Counted from the first letter of the stretch, positions 1-7,851 are shown. The stretch is 55,314 nt of DNA from Clostridium saccharobutylicum DSM 13864 (GCF_000473995.1 NC_022571.1:5052501-5107814); one strand, 5' to 3'. Notes: a model not told the origin generated them from the sequence alone. Numbers and translations are program-made.

Positions 1-850
1 ACTTTGTAGCTACTTCATTTGCATTTATACCACTCATAGCTCCACCTAAATCTTCTGAAACCTCTGCTAACTTTTTAGGATCATTGTAATATGTCGTTGC
101 AAGAACTATTGCTCTAGCTCTCTTCTCTGGATTATCAGATTTAAATATTCCTGATCCTACAAATACACCTTCACTGCCTAACTGCATCATAAGTGCAGCA
201 TCTGCTGGAGTTGCAATTCCACCTGCTGCAAAGTTAACCACTGGAAGCTTACCATTTTCCCATATATATTTAACTAAATCATATGGAGCTCCATAATTCT
301 TAGCTATTGTCATCAACTCTTCTTTACCTGCTTTTTGTATTTCTTTAATTTGATCATTCATAGTTCTCATATGTGTAACAGCATTCACTACATCACCTGT
401 ACCTGCTTCACCTTTAGTTCTTATCATTGATGCACCTTCACCAATTCTTCTTAATGCTTCTCCAATATTAGTTGCACCACATACAAATGGAACCTTAAAT
501 TCCTCTTTATTTATATGATATTTATCATCAGCTGGTGTAAGCACTTCACTTTCATCAATAAAATCAATATTTAATGCTTCTAAAATTTGTGCCTCTACAA
601 AATGTCCTATTCTAACCTTAGCCATAACTGGAATTGATACAGCCTCTTGTATCTCTTTTATCATTTTAGGATCTGACATTCTAGCAACTCCACCTTCTTT
701 TCTTATATCAGAAGGTACTCTTTCAAGAGCCATTACAGCACATGCCCCTGCCTTTTCTGCAATAATAGCTTCTTCTTTATTAGTTACATCCATAATTACT
801 CCGCCCTTTAACATTTGAGCAAGATTTTTATTTATTACATCTCTTTCCAT
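1..850 (-). CDS. pdxS: Pyridoxal 5'-phosphate synthase lyase subunit PdxS (3' end cut by window edge)
   Basis: PdxS condenses ribose 5-phosphate, glyceraldehyde 3-phosphate and ammonia from its glutaminase partner PdxT into pyridoxal phosphate; it forms a cytoplasmic dodecamer. The reading frame is open from the ATG at 850 to the left edge and gives 283 residues, so only about ten are missing from the family's usual length. Visible landmarks are the (beta/alpha)8-barrel segments GGVIMDVTN near residue 16, the Schiff-base lysine in VMAKVRIGH (Lys78) and the second active lysine in RTKGEAGTGD (Lys146). AAAGGGGGC precedes the start. pdxT would be expected immediately to the left, outside the window. 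Identification is secure. Confidence 0.97.
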   Translation of the reverse strand, partial: MERDVINKNLAQMLKGGVIMDVTNKEEAIIAEKAGACAVMALERVPSDIRKEGGVARMSDPKMIKEIQEAVSIPVMAKVRIGHFVEAQILEALNIDFIDESEVLTPADDKYHINKEEFKVPFVCGATNIGEALRRIGEGASMIRTKGEAGTGDVVNAVTHMRTMNDQIKEIQKAGKEELMTIAKNYGAPYDLVKYIWENGKLPVVNFAAGGIATPADAALMMQLGSEGVFVGSGIFKSDNPEKRARAIVLATTYYNDPKKLAEVSEDLGGAMSGINANEVATK

Positions 851-880
851 TTCAAAGCCCCCTTTGTTTTAATAATTAAT

Positions 881-924
881 ATGATAAAACATGTATGCGT
901 ACAATACAAATGTATGCATACAAT
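881..924 (-). promoter_or_regulatory. pdxS promoter with two operator-like palindromes
   Basis: On the minus strand a -35 TTGTAT (904-909) and a -10 TATCAT (881-886) are 17 bp apart. Two copies of the 14-mer tgtatgc(g/a)tacaat lie at 892-905 and 911-924, 19 bp apart; the second contains the perfect palindrome tgtatgcataca. The first copy fills the promoter spacer. PdxR, a MocR-type regulator, is known to bind repeated sites at pdxST promoters in other Firmicutes, so this is a reasonable candidate operator, but the regulator gene is not visible here. The rest of 925-1240 holds nothing recognisable. Confidence 0.5.
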
Positions 925-1240
925 TTTCAAGACCAAAAAAATATATACACTATTAAAATTCATCATTATATATGTTAGATACTTAATTTTATATACAACA
1001 ACATTAATTAAGATTTAGAAAACAATTTAAATTAAACAATGCAAATACTAGATTTCTAATATAACCTATCTAATATTTGCATTATATTTTTAATATTCAT
1101 TTAAGTAAATTCATCAATAATCCACTCTTCAAATGCCAAAATTAAATGTAAATACATTATCAAATTACCAACGGATAAGCTGAGCTTCTTTTAATTTAGC
1201 ATATAATAATGTTATCTTTAAAAACTTCTAAGCATAAACA

Positions 1241-2191
1241 CTATTTACATATACTTATATGCCTTTTAAACTTACCTTTACAAACATAACATGTATCTAC
1301 AATATTAAAGCCAGCATCTTCAATATATTTACTCATATCTTCAAGCGTAACTATAACTAATTTATCCGAAATTCTACGAGCACCTTTTATAAGAGCTCTC
1401 TGTTCATTAAGAGTTGTTTTCGTAAATAATCCATAAGGCAAGTCTATAATTGCAATATCATATTTTTCTTTTATCTTGTGCATATCTCCGCTAGTAATCA
1501 CATTTTCATATCCAAAAAACTCTAAATTTCTTTTAGCATTCTCTGCAATACTATTGTTAATTTCACATCCTTTTACATCAATGTCCATTGAAAGAGCTTC
1601 TATAACGACAGTACCCACTCCACAACAAGGGTCTATTAGTTTGCAATTTAAATTATTTTCAACTGCTATATTAACTAACGCTCTTGCTACTCTTAAACTT
1701 AGAGAATTGGAATATGAATAAGGTTTAGTATCATGAATATGCCAAGCAAAATTATTTCTCTTATATTCACCAAATACCCATTTTCCATCAATATTTGTAA
1801 TTCCTAATGTTATTTTAGGATTATGCATTTCTGATTGACCATTTATAACAAGACCTATCTCTCTTACGCTCCTAAGCCTTTCTTCATAACTTATGTCTCC
1901 ATCTTCAAGTTTTATATAACATACTTTAAAATCATCATATGATAAATTATCTTCTATAACTTTATTCACTATATTCTCCAATGAATTTTCCTCGTATATT
2001 ACCGAAACCATATCTTTTATAAAAGGACTTCTAGATGGATTAACATAGCAATTGGAAAAAAAGTATTTCTTATCTGGAGTTTTTTTAAATAAACATTTCA
2101 TTTCCATGTTGCATAAGCTTTCTTCAGACTTTGGATAATTAATAACGTATAAATATTTTTCACCTTTAAAATTTAATATATTTTTATTCAA
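1241..2191 (-). CDS. TRM11/UPF0020-type SAM-dependent RNA methyltransferase
   Basis: This is a putative RNA (probably tRNA guanine-N2) methyltransferase. The 316-residue product has a SAM-binding motif I, LIDPCCGVGTVV, at residues 185-196, an acidic motif II (VKGCEIN) near 207 and a catalytic motif IV DLPYGL at 250-255, a variant of the (N/D)PPY loop of amino-methyltransferases. The first 150 residues look like the variable RNA-binding part of TRM11-like enzymes. The start is TTG at 2191, preceded by AAAGAGG about ten bases upstream; the next in-frame ATG would delete an N-terminal stretch that looks structured. It is a single gene between pdxS and a decayed region. The exact substrate cannot be read from the sequence. 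Confidence 0.75.
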   Translation of the reverse strand: MNKNILNFKGEKYLYVINYPKSEESLCNMEMKCLFKKTPDKKYFFSNCYVNPSRSPFIKDMVSVIYEENSLENIVNKVIEDNLSYDDFKVCYIKLEDGDISYEERLRSVREIGLVINGQSEMHNPKITLGITNIDGKWVFGEYKRNNFAWHIHDTKPYSYSNSLSLRVARALVNIAVENNLNCKLIDPCCGVGTVVIEALSMDIDVKGCEINNSIAENAKRNLEFFGYENVITSGDMHKIKEKYDIAIIDLPYGLFTKTTLNEQRALIKGARRISDKLVIVTLEDMSKYIEDAGFNIVDTCYVCKGKFKRHISICK

Positions 2192-2408
2192 TTATATTTA
2201 ACCTCTTTAATTCTTTAAATTTTCTTAACAAAATTATCATTTCATATATTATAGATACTAACATTTTCTAAAATTTATGAAATTAATAAATTTATTTTAA
2301 AAGCAAAAAATAATAAATTTCTCTTTTTTACTTCTAACATAAATTATACATCCTTTGAACAAATATGAAAAATATCACTAAGAACTATATAACTAAATAA
2401 CTCCATAT

Positions 2409-2625
2409 GATACTACTGCCAATTGTGGTGGAAATGCTAGTTAAAGTACAAGCTATTCAAGAGATGTACTTAAAATTGGAGCTATGAGACCTTTATCTGG
2501 TTCAACCTCTGCTTAGGGTACATCTGTAAAAGAAGGAGTTGAATTATTAGAAAAAGACGTTAATAATGCCTGTGGCATCAATAATAAAAAATAGAATTCA
2601 TATTTGAAATGAATAGATCTGATTT
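2409..2625 (+). pseudogene. Remnant of a branched-chain amino acid ABC transporter binding protein (LivJ type)
   Basis: No intact frame exists here, but frame +1 from 2409 reads DTTANCGGNAS-stop-STSYSRDVLKIG, then AMRPLSGSTSA-stop-GTSVKEGVELL and EKDVNNACGINNKK. After a one-base shift it continues IEFIFEMNRSD. This matches the start of mature Peripla_BP_6 lipoproteins, whose pattern is IKIGA.. PLTG ... G....G..LA..E.N..GGINGKKIE. Two in-frame stops and the frameshift show it is dead. The signal peptide and the remaining roughly 300 residues are missing. No other transporter subunits are nearby, so this is an isolated fragment. Confidence 0.6.
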
Positions 2626-2634
2626 AATTTTTTG

Positions 2635-2730
2635 CTAGAAATCCACATCCCAAATTTCCAATGCAACATTATGTAAAACATGCCCGCTTCTTTCTATAGA
2701 ATATATTTTAAAATTTAATTCAGAGTTTGT
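2635..2730 (-). pseudogene. Possible C-terminal scrap of an alpha/beta hydrolase
   Basis: On the minus strand a 31-codon open stretch reads KIYSIERSGHVLHN followed by VALEIWDVDF and a stop. The ERSGHV string resembles the catalytic-histidine segment at the C-terminus of carboxylesterase-type alpha/beta hydrolases. There is no start codon or ribosome binding site, and a stop lies immediately upstream. It abuts the LivJ-like remnant on the other strand, so 2.3-2.8 kb looks like a gene graveyard. The similarity is short and the call is tentative. Confidence 0.3.
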
Positions 2731-2958
2731 TTATCTATATGATGATGTGATAAAATCTATTTTATGTGCGTAAATAATCACTAAAAATTTTGATTTATAC
2801 AGGTTTATAAAGTTTAAATTCTTGTTCATTAAAATCACATATAAACCTTAATTAAAATTGAATCATTAACTCTTAAAATGATTCAATTTTTAATTACTAA
2901 CTGTTAATTGAATATTTTTAATTTAAATAAATATTTTATATTTAGGAGGATACTAAAA

Positions 2959-3684
2959 ATGCAAAAGCTTCTTAGTAAATTGCGTCAAGCCATAAATGAT
3001 TTCAGCTTAATTAAGGATGGAGATAAAATAGCTGTTGGACTTTCTGGTGGCAAGGATAGTTTAACATTACTTCATTTATTAAATTCATATAAAAAGTTTT
3101 CACCACAATCTTTCGATTTAATAGCAATTACTTTAAATCCAGGTGGAGTCAATAATGCACCTCTTCATGAACTTTGTAAAAATTTAAATGTTCCTTTTCA
3201 TGAAATACAAACTGATATAGGTGAAATTGTATTTGAAATAAAAAAAGAAAAAAATCCATGTTCATTATGCGCTAAGCTTAGACGTGGAATTTTAAATAAT
3301 ACAGCTAAGGAACTTGGATGTAATAAAGTAGCATTAGGTCATCATAAGGATGATGCTATAGAAACCCTTCTTATGTCTATATCATACGAAGGTCGTGTTA
3401 ATTGTTTCTCTCCAAAAACATTTATGGATAAGGATGCTATAACATTAATTCGTCCGATGGTTTATATTGCAGAAAATTCTATTAGAAATATTGCAAAGAA
3501 ATACAATTTTCCAATAATAAAAAATCCTTGTCCTGCTGATGGAAAAACTACAAGACAGGATATTAAAGAATTAATAGTTGAACTCAATAATAGAATGCCA
3601 GGATTTAAAGAAAATCTATTTGGCTGCTTAAACAATTCTGATCAGCTTTTTATTTGGGATAAAAAATTAATATCTAAACAATAA
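2959..3684 (+). CDS. TtcA-family PP-loop ATPase (tRNA thiolation-like)
   Basis: Members of this family adenylate a tRNA base and transfer sulfur to it; TtcA makes 2-thiocytidine at position 32. The 241-residue product has the PP-loop VGLSGGKDSLTLLHLL near residue 30, the paired-cysteine motif CSLCAKLRRG near 99 and a second conserved block ALGHHKDDAIETLL. AGGAGG followed by nine bases sets the ATG at 2959; an upstream ATG at 2908 has no ribosome binding site. The protein is shorter than enterobacterial TtcA (about 310 residues), as is common for clostridial relatives. It is monocistronic, with a terminator 40 bases after the stop. Confidence 0.8.
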   Translation: MQKLLSKLRQAINDFSLIKDGDKIAVGLSGGKDSLTLLHLLNSYKKFSPQSFDLIAITLNPGGVNNAPLHELCKNLNVPFHEIQTDIGEIVFEIKKEKNPCSLCAKLRRGILNNTAKELGCNKVALGHHKDDAIETLLMSISYEGRVNCFSPKTFMDKDAITLIRPMVYIAENSIRNIAKKYNFPIIKNPCPADGKTTRQDIKELIVELNNRMPGFKENLFGCLNNSDQLFIWDKKLISKQ

Positions 3685-3726
3685 ACATGCTATTGTAAAA
3701 TGCATATAAATCTCTATAAAATTAAT

Positions 3727-3776
3727 AACCATGCATAAATAAGAAAATAGACTTCTCTATATGCATGGTTTTTTAT
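3727..3776 (+). terminator. Rho-independent terminator of the TtcA-like gene
   Basis: An 11-bp stem, aaccatgcata (3727-3737) with tatgcatggtt (3760-3770), is followed by a run of T. Confidence 0.8.
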
Positions 3777-4301
3777 ATATCTAAATTTATACTTATTATT
3801 GCTTAAAAAATCAAAGTATTTTTTAAGCAAATCTTAGTTTTTATTTTTATTTTATCTTTCTTAAAAGTTATTTTTACTAATTTTCTTATCCATTCATCCA
3901 ACAATCCTAAAATCATCTCACACTATCCCCAAAAAATTGTTTAAACATAATAAAATTATATCAACTATTGTCACTACTTTATAAATGTTGCTATATATAC
4001 TTAAACATACTTTAACATAATCATTAAATAAGTTACTATAATGATTTTTATTGTCAACCATTGAAACTAATTCATATCCATTCCAAGTATTTCACGCATT
4101 AATAAATCTTTTTCTTCAAATAATACTTATATAGCTAAATTTAATTTAGTTTGTATTTCAGCTTATAGATAGATAGTTGATTATGGAATTACACTATTAA
4201 ATTTGCTACTTTAATTAAATATAAACTTGTTATATTACTATCTATATCATACTATATTTCATAATTAAATTTTAAAACTATTGTGTTAGGAAGTGATTAG
4301 T
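3777..4301. other. Intergenic region with one extra hairpin
   Basis: This 525-base AT-rich gap holds a second stem-loop, gcttaaaaaa (3801-3810) with ttttttaagc (3819-3828), and otherwise nothing that reads as a gene. CATACTATA at 4248-4256 resembles the -10 element of mother-cell sigma factors (CATANNNTA) ahead of the small-gene cluster, but no convincing -35 partner is visible. Confidence 0.4.
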
Positions 4302-4568
4302 ATGGCTAAAGAAAAAATACCTAAAAATCCAATTCCAAGCGACTATATCATGGAAAGAGTAAATAATTCTCAACATTCATCGCAGCCAAATTTTTGTTTA
4401 CATGATGATAAAACATACCATGCTAACAATGTATTAAAGTCTAAAGATAACTCAACTTCACATCATAAAAGTATTAAAGGTGAAAATACTGAAAGAATAC
4501 CTACATTAGCAAAATATTCTGACATGAATAACACTGATGATGAATTTGAGTACAAAGGCAATATATAG
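4302..4568 (+). CDS. Small hydrophilic protein, MAKEK family, copy 1
   Basis: I do not recognise this 88-residue protein. It starts MAKEKIPKNPIPSDY, has a polar centre rich in Asn, Ser, His and Lys (HSSQPNF, TSHHKS), and ends MNNTDDEFEYKGNI. There is no signal peptide, membrane segment or obvious fold, so it is probably largely disordered. AGGAAGTG ends seven bases before the ATG at 4302; a GTG at 4293 overlaps this site and is unlikely to be used. It heads a run of three paralogues, 40-50 bases apart, each preceded by a near-identical GTTAGGA(A)GTG leader. Copies 1 and 3 are the closest pair. The composition would suit a spore-associated protein, but that is a guess. Confidence 0.75.
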   Translation: MAKEKIPKNPIPSDYIMERVNNSQHSSQPNFCLHDDKTYHANNVLKSKDNSTSHHKSIKGENTERIPTLAKYSDMNNTDDEFEYKGNI

Positions 4569-4616
4569 CCTTAAACCAAAATAAAAAATATTAATTTTAA
4601 GTTAGGAGTGTTTTCA

Positions 4617-4889
4617 ATGAGTAAAGAAAAATCAAATAACAATTCACATGTAAGAGATGATAGCAAAAAAGCTTTTTCTAACCCATATTTACCAAAAATG
4701 AGGACTAATTATCATCCAAGTGATGATGCTGTAGAAAGCGGAACTGGCGTGGATTTTCCAATCAATATGCCTAATCCAGCTGTTGATCCCATTGTTGTAA
4801 ATAATATTTCTAACCAAGAATTTGATTATACACAAGACATGCTTTCTCCTGATAATTATGATTTAGAAAATGATTCTAAACAAAAATAA
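4617..4889 (+). CDS. Small hydrophilic protein, MAKEK family, copy 2 (divergent)
   Basis: This 90-residue unknown starts MSKEKSNNNSHVRDD and is rich in Asp, Asn and Pro (PNPAVDPIVVNN). It carries the family's late motif as NQEFDYTQDM, but with a further 16-residue acidic tail after it. The ribosome binding site TTAGGAGTG and the ATG at 4617 mirror those of its neighbours. There is no signal peptide, cysteine or membrane segment. Position and shared start motif make it a member of the same family, although the middle has diverged beyond clear alignment. Function unknown. Confidence 0.7.
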   Translation: MSKEKSNNNSHVRDDSKKAFSNPYLPKMRTNYHPSDDAVESGTGVDFPINMPNPAVDPIVVNNISNQEFDYTQDMLSPDNYDLENDSKQK

Positions 4890-4936
4890 CAATATATTTA
4901 GAAAATTTTAAAATTATTATGTTAGGAGTGATAACT

Positions 4937-5188
4937 ATGGCCAAAGAAAAGACACCCTACAACCCAACTCCTGGAGATTATAATACTCAAATATTATCTG
5001 GTACAAGACCAGAAGATCCTGATACTGAAAACCTAAATCATGAACATGAATCACATTCAAAAGTTTATTCTCATAAGACTCATATAATGGATGGTGAAGG
5101 AAATGACTTAAATAGTTCTAAACCAAAAACAGTAACTGGCTCTATAGCTATGAATAATAATAACAATGTGTTTGAATATAAAGAATAA
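4937..5188 (+). CDS. Small hydrophilic protein, MAKEK family, copy 3
   Basis: This 83-residue unknown starts MAKEKTPYNPTPGDY and ends AMNNNNNVFEYKE, so both ends match copy 1 while the centre differs. The middle is His- and Glu-rich (NLNHEHESHSK, YSHKTH), which could bind metal, though nothing proves it. GTTAGGAGTG lies eight bases before the ATG at 4937, which is preferred over the ATG at 4919 that precedes this site. Terminator-like hairpins follow. The conserved ends with variable middles suggest repeated duplication and divergence. Confidence 0.75.
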   Translation: MAKEKTPYNPTPGDYNTQILSGTRPEDPDTENLNHEHESHSKVYSHKTHIMDGEGNDLNSSKPKTVTGSIAMNNNNNVFEYKE

Positions 5189-5200
5189 ATAATTATAGTA

Positions 5201-5329
5201 GATTTAGAAGAGCCTTTAGGCTTTTCTAAATTCAAAAAAGATAAAATTAATTTAAAGGTGTACTATTGTATTGTTTAAAATTAAAAATAAGCAGCCTCCA
5301 CTTAATTGAGAAACTACTTATTTTTAATT
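5201..5329. terminator. Two terminator-like hairpins between convergent genes
   Basis: The first stem pairs gatttagaagagcc (5201-5214) with ggcttttctaaattc (5219-5233). The second pairs aattaaaaataag (5279-5291) with cttatttttaatt (5317-5329) around a 25-base loop. They separate the small-gene cluster from the convergent HARE-HTH gene and may stop transcription from both sides. Neither has an ideal T tract. Confidence 0.55.
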
Positions 5330-5461
5330 AAATTTGCTTATTAATAACCCATTACTTATACTTGTAATATGTAAATATTATTACTTTTTAATATTTATTA
5401 ATTTTATTTTACTTATCCTACATATAAAAATATTTATTATATAAAACTTTATTTAATAGAC

Positions 5462-6037
5462 TTAAGCATTATCAGAATCTTCAAACTCGCTCTTTAATGT
5501 TTGTAAAATATCATTAGTGCTTGCAACTAATCCTCTTTTTATTAATTCAATAATAGCATAATCTATTTCAGAATATTTTTTTATTCTCATAAACAGTTCT
5601 ATTTTTTCAATAGTTGCATATGGTAAATGTTTTTTTAGTAATGATATTAAGCTATTTTCTTCATTTCTAATATGTGCTTCGCTTTTTATAACTGCATCAC
5701 TTTTAATAAGTACATCATTTTTTATAAATGTATCATTCTTAACATGTACATCGTTGCAAGTTTCGTTCTTTTTTATAACATCCATTTCTGGAAGTCCTAT
5801 CATTCTTCCTTTATCAGTATTAATGAATACTAATCTAGGATTATTTCCCATATTCATTCTAATATTTCTTTCAAGAACCTGAGATAAACTAATAACTGGA
5901 TTCTTAGCTTTACTAGGAGCTATTAAATTTTCTTTTAAAGCAATTTCAGCTATTTCCTTAGCTTTAATAGGATAATTACGTTGCTTTAAAATTTCTGCAG
6001 CGGCTTGTTGTATTGTAAAAAAACTCTCTTGTTCCAT
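5462..6037 (-). CDS. HARE-HTH (RpoE-delta-like) domain protein with hexapeptide repeats
   Basis: The first 85 or so residues (FFTIQQAAAEILKQRNYPIK, then AKEIAEIALKENLI) match the HARE-HTH winged-helix fold found in the RNA polymerase delta subunit and in restriction-linked proteins, and end in a beta-wing (RLVFINTDKGRMIGLPE). Residues 97-126 are five copies of a six-residue unit of form x(V/I/H)(V/I)K(N/S)(D/E). A helical C-terminal region of about 60 residues follows. The 191-residue product lacks the acidic tail of true RpoE. Start: ATG at 6037 with AAGGTG seven bases before. It is probably a DNA-binding regulator; its own upstream region is packed with AATCA repeats. Partners are unknown. 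Confidence 0.65.
   Translation of the reverse strand: MEQESFFTIQQAAAEILKQRNYPIKAKEIAEIALKENLIAPSKAKNPVISLSQVLERNIRMNMGNNPRLVFINTDKGRMIGLPEMDVIKKNETCNDVHVKNDTFIKNDVLIKSDAVIKSEAHIRNEENSLISLLKKHLPYATIEKIELFMRIKKYSEIDYAIIELIKRGLVASTNDILQTLKSEFEDSDNA
5660..5749 (-). repeat. Five in-frame 18-bp repeats inside the HARE-HTH gene
   Basis: Five consecutive 18-bp units encode VHVKND, TFIKND, VLIKSD, AVIKSE and AHIRNE. The units are degenerate at DNA level but keep the period exactly. Such a repeat could vary in copy number between strains without breaking the frame. Confidence 0.8.
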
Positions 6038-6052
6038 CTATAATCACCTTCT

Positions 6053-6168
6053 TAATCAACAATCAATAAACAATCAGCTAATAATCAATCAGCAATCATA
6101 TATTAATCAACAAATAATCATCAATAATCACATTATATGCTCTTTTTAATCATCAGTCAACAATATAT
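6053..6168. repeat. Cluster of about ten AATCA pentamers
   Basis: AATCA (TGATT on the other strand) occurs about ten times in 115 bases directly upstream of the HARE-HTH start, with irregular 5-15 base spacing. Two further AATCGATT palindromes lie near 6178 and 6210. The rest of 6170-6500 is AT-rich with no gene. The cluster may be an operator field or simple low-complexity drift. Confidence 0.5.
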
Positions 6169-6515
6169 ATGATTAAAATCGATTATTAATACTTTTTCGA
6201 TGATTATTAATCGATTATGACAAATTTTCTTTTTAAAACAAAAAATAAAGTGACTTTTATCATCAGATTTCATTTCATTCCATTGATTAATTTCTTAAAT
6301 TTTATCGCGACCGTAGTTTATAAAAAACTTTTGATACCCAACTTTCGAAACCAACTATTCCATTACTTTCTAAAGTACTATTTCTTTAAGTAATATTGGT
6401 AACTAATAATTCTGTAAAATTATAATTAATATTTTGAATAAAAGTTACCTATTTGGTTAAAATTTACAATAAAGCGATTGTAAAATATTAATTATTAAAA
6501 GGAAGTGTGGTTCAA

Positions 6516-7298
6516 ATGAAAAAATATTTATTTTACTTTTTAGGATTAACTTTAATATTTTCAACTATTATATCAGTTAGAGTTAATGCTCAAAATATTA
6601 ATACTGTAAATGTTAATAAAAACTATATTAATAAAGCTAATAGCACCTTAAATTCAAAGGCAACAAATAGTACAAGCAGCAACAATACTATAAACGATAA
6701 AAGTGGTACAAGCGATGTAACTAATTCATCAGCACCTACCATTGTAATTGATGCTGGACATGGTGGATATGACAGTGGTGCTATTGGTCCATCAGGAATA
6801 CAGGAAAAGAATATAACATTACAAATAGCTTTGAAATTAGGAAATCTATTGCAAAGTCAAGGTTATAAAGTTATCTATACTAGGACAAGCGATAATGTAC
6901 CATGGCCATCTAATGTAAAATTAGATTTAAGAACTCGTACAAAAATGGCTACTGACTCTAATGCCGATTATTTTATTAGCATTCATAACAATGATAGTAA
7001 GCTTGCATCTTCAAATGGAACACAGACATTCTTTTCTTATAATAGTGTCAAAGGTAAATATTTAGCAAACTCTGTTCAAAACGAGTTAATAAAATCTGTA
7101 GGTTTACAAAATAGAGGTATAGCTCCAGCTAATTATTATGTTCTTGGTCATACGTCTGCAGTGTCTATTTTAACTGAACTTGCATTTATAAGTAATCCTA
7201 CAGAAGAAAATATTTTAAATAATACTGTATATCAAAATAAATTTGTTAATGCCATTGATGCTGGAATAGTAAATGCAATTAACAATAAAAATTCATAA
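6516..7298 (+). CDS. Secreted N-acetylmuramoyl-L-alanine amidase (Amidase_3)
   Basis: This zinc hydrolase cleaves the amide bond between N-acetylmuramic acid and the stem peptide of peptidoglycan. Residues 1-26 (MKKYLFYFLGLTLIFSTIIS..NA) form a signal peptide. A Ser/Asn/Thr-rich linker runs to about residue 75. The catalytic domain follows with IVIDAGHGGYDSGA (first zinc histidine), the metal-binding Glu in GIQEKN, the second histidine in FISIHNN, and the catalytic Glu in LTELAFISNP. There are no separate cell-wall-binding repeats, so it resembles CwlD in size and architecture. AGGAAGTG precedes the ATG at 6516; a GTG nine bases earlier lies within that site. A role in growth, germination or sporulation cannot be told apart here. 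Confidence 0.92.
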   Translation: MKKYLFYFLGLTLIFSTIISVRVNAQNINTVNVNKNYINKANSTLNSKATNSTSSNNTINDKSGTSDVTNSSAPTIVIDAGHGGYDSGAIGPSGIQEKNITLQIALKLGNLLQSQGYKVIYTRTSDNVPWPSNVKLDLRTRTKMATDSNADYFISIHNNDSKLASSNGTQTFFSYNSVKGKYLANSVQNELIKSVGLQNRGIAPANYYVLGHTSAVSILTELAFISNPTEENILNNTVYQNKFVNAIDAGIVNAINNKNS

Positions 7299-7389
7299 TA
7301 TATATTACAATATAATTTATTCACTAGTTTAGTTATAAAATAACTAATTTTAATGTAGCTCTTAATTTTCAACATATATATTTAAAGAC

Positions 7390-7486
7390 TGTGGATAACA
7401 TATATTATTTTAAAACTGCACGCTGATTATACAAAAAAATCTACTTTGCAGTTTGTGGATTTATCCACATTTAAAAATTATCCACA
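7390..7486. other. DnaA-box cluster A
   Basis: Three perfect DnaA boxes (TTATCCACA or its complement) lie at 7390-7398, 7461-7469 and 7478-7486. A fourth site with one mismatch, TGTGGATTT (7454-7462), overlaps the second as the palindrome tgtggatttatccaca. The group is intergenic, downstream of the amidase and about 48 kb from the presumed origin. Confidence 0.7.
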
Positions 7487-7515
7487 GCTTTCAATTTATC
7501 ATAATTTTCTCATAT

Positions 7516-7650
7516 AGGGTTCTGCAATGAGAATAGAGATTATGTGGATCCCCCCCTAAATTAGATATATATTTGTTCGATAGGACTATATCACAAACAT
7601 ATATCTAATTTCTCTGTTTGTGATATATTAAATTCTCAATGAGAAACCCT
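7516..7650. repeat. Nested palindromic element with alternative hairpins
   Basis: The outer imperfect inverted repeats are agggttctgcaatgagaat (7516-7534) and attctcaatgagaaaccct (7632-7650). Inside, 7558-7576 pairs with 7593-7611 (19 bp, one wobble), while 7587-7598 pairs perfectly with 7616-7627 (tatatcacaaac/gtttgtgatata). The two inner stems share bases and cannot form together. The outer repeats are flanked by tata-like sequence on both sides, as a small non-autonomous transposon would be. No transposase of its own is visible. Confidence 0.55.
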
Positions 7651-7851
7651 TATATAATCTAGTTGTAACATTTTATAGAAAACTATTTATCTTTCTAACG
7701 AACATTACACTCCTTATTACTTTTAATATTCTCATCTATTACTTTGCCTACGCCACGGTAAGGAATATGCATTTCATATCTTAAATAGTTTTTTATTTGA
7801 ATTCCTTAAAGGAATCTAACCAAATTTAATTTAGTTTAGTATAATACTCTT

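Noticed and set aside
815..1018. 67-codon open frame on the plus strand
   Set aside because: It overlaps the pdxS start and promoter on the other strand, is made of low-complexity Ile/Tyr/Lys, and lacks a ribosome binding site.
3801..3828. Second terminator for the TtcA-like gene
   Set aside because: The stem is almost pure A/T and comes after a better terminator; it may be chance in AT-rich DNA.
4070..4130. Short minus-strand peptide LFEEKDLLMREILGMDMN
   Set aside because: It is only 18 codons, has no start signal, and cannot be tied to any family with confidence.
6053..6168. Possible CRISPR array
   Set aside because: The AATCA words are only five bases long and irregularly spaced, with no repeat-spacer pattern.
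7680..7800. Minus-strand stretch reading YEMHIPYRGVGKVIDENIK
   Set aside because: It has no start, no ribosome binding site and no recognisable family; stops border it closely.
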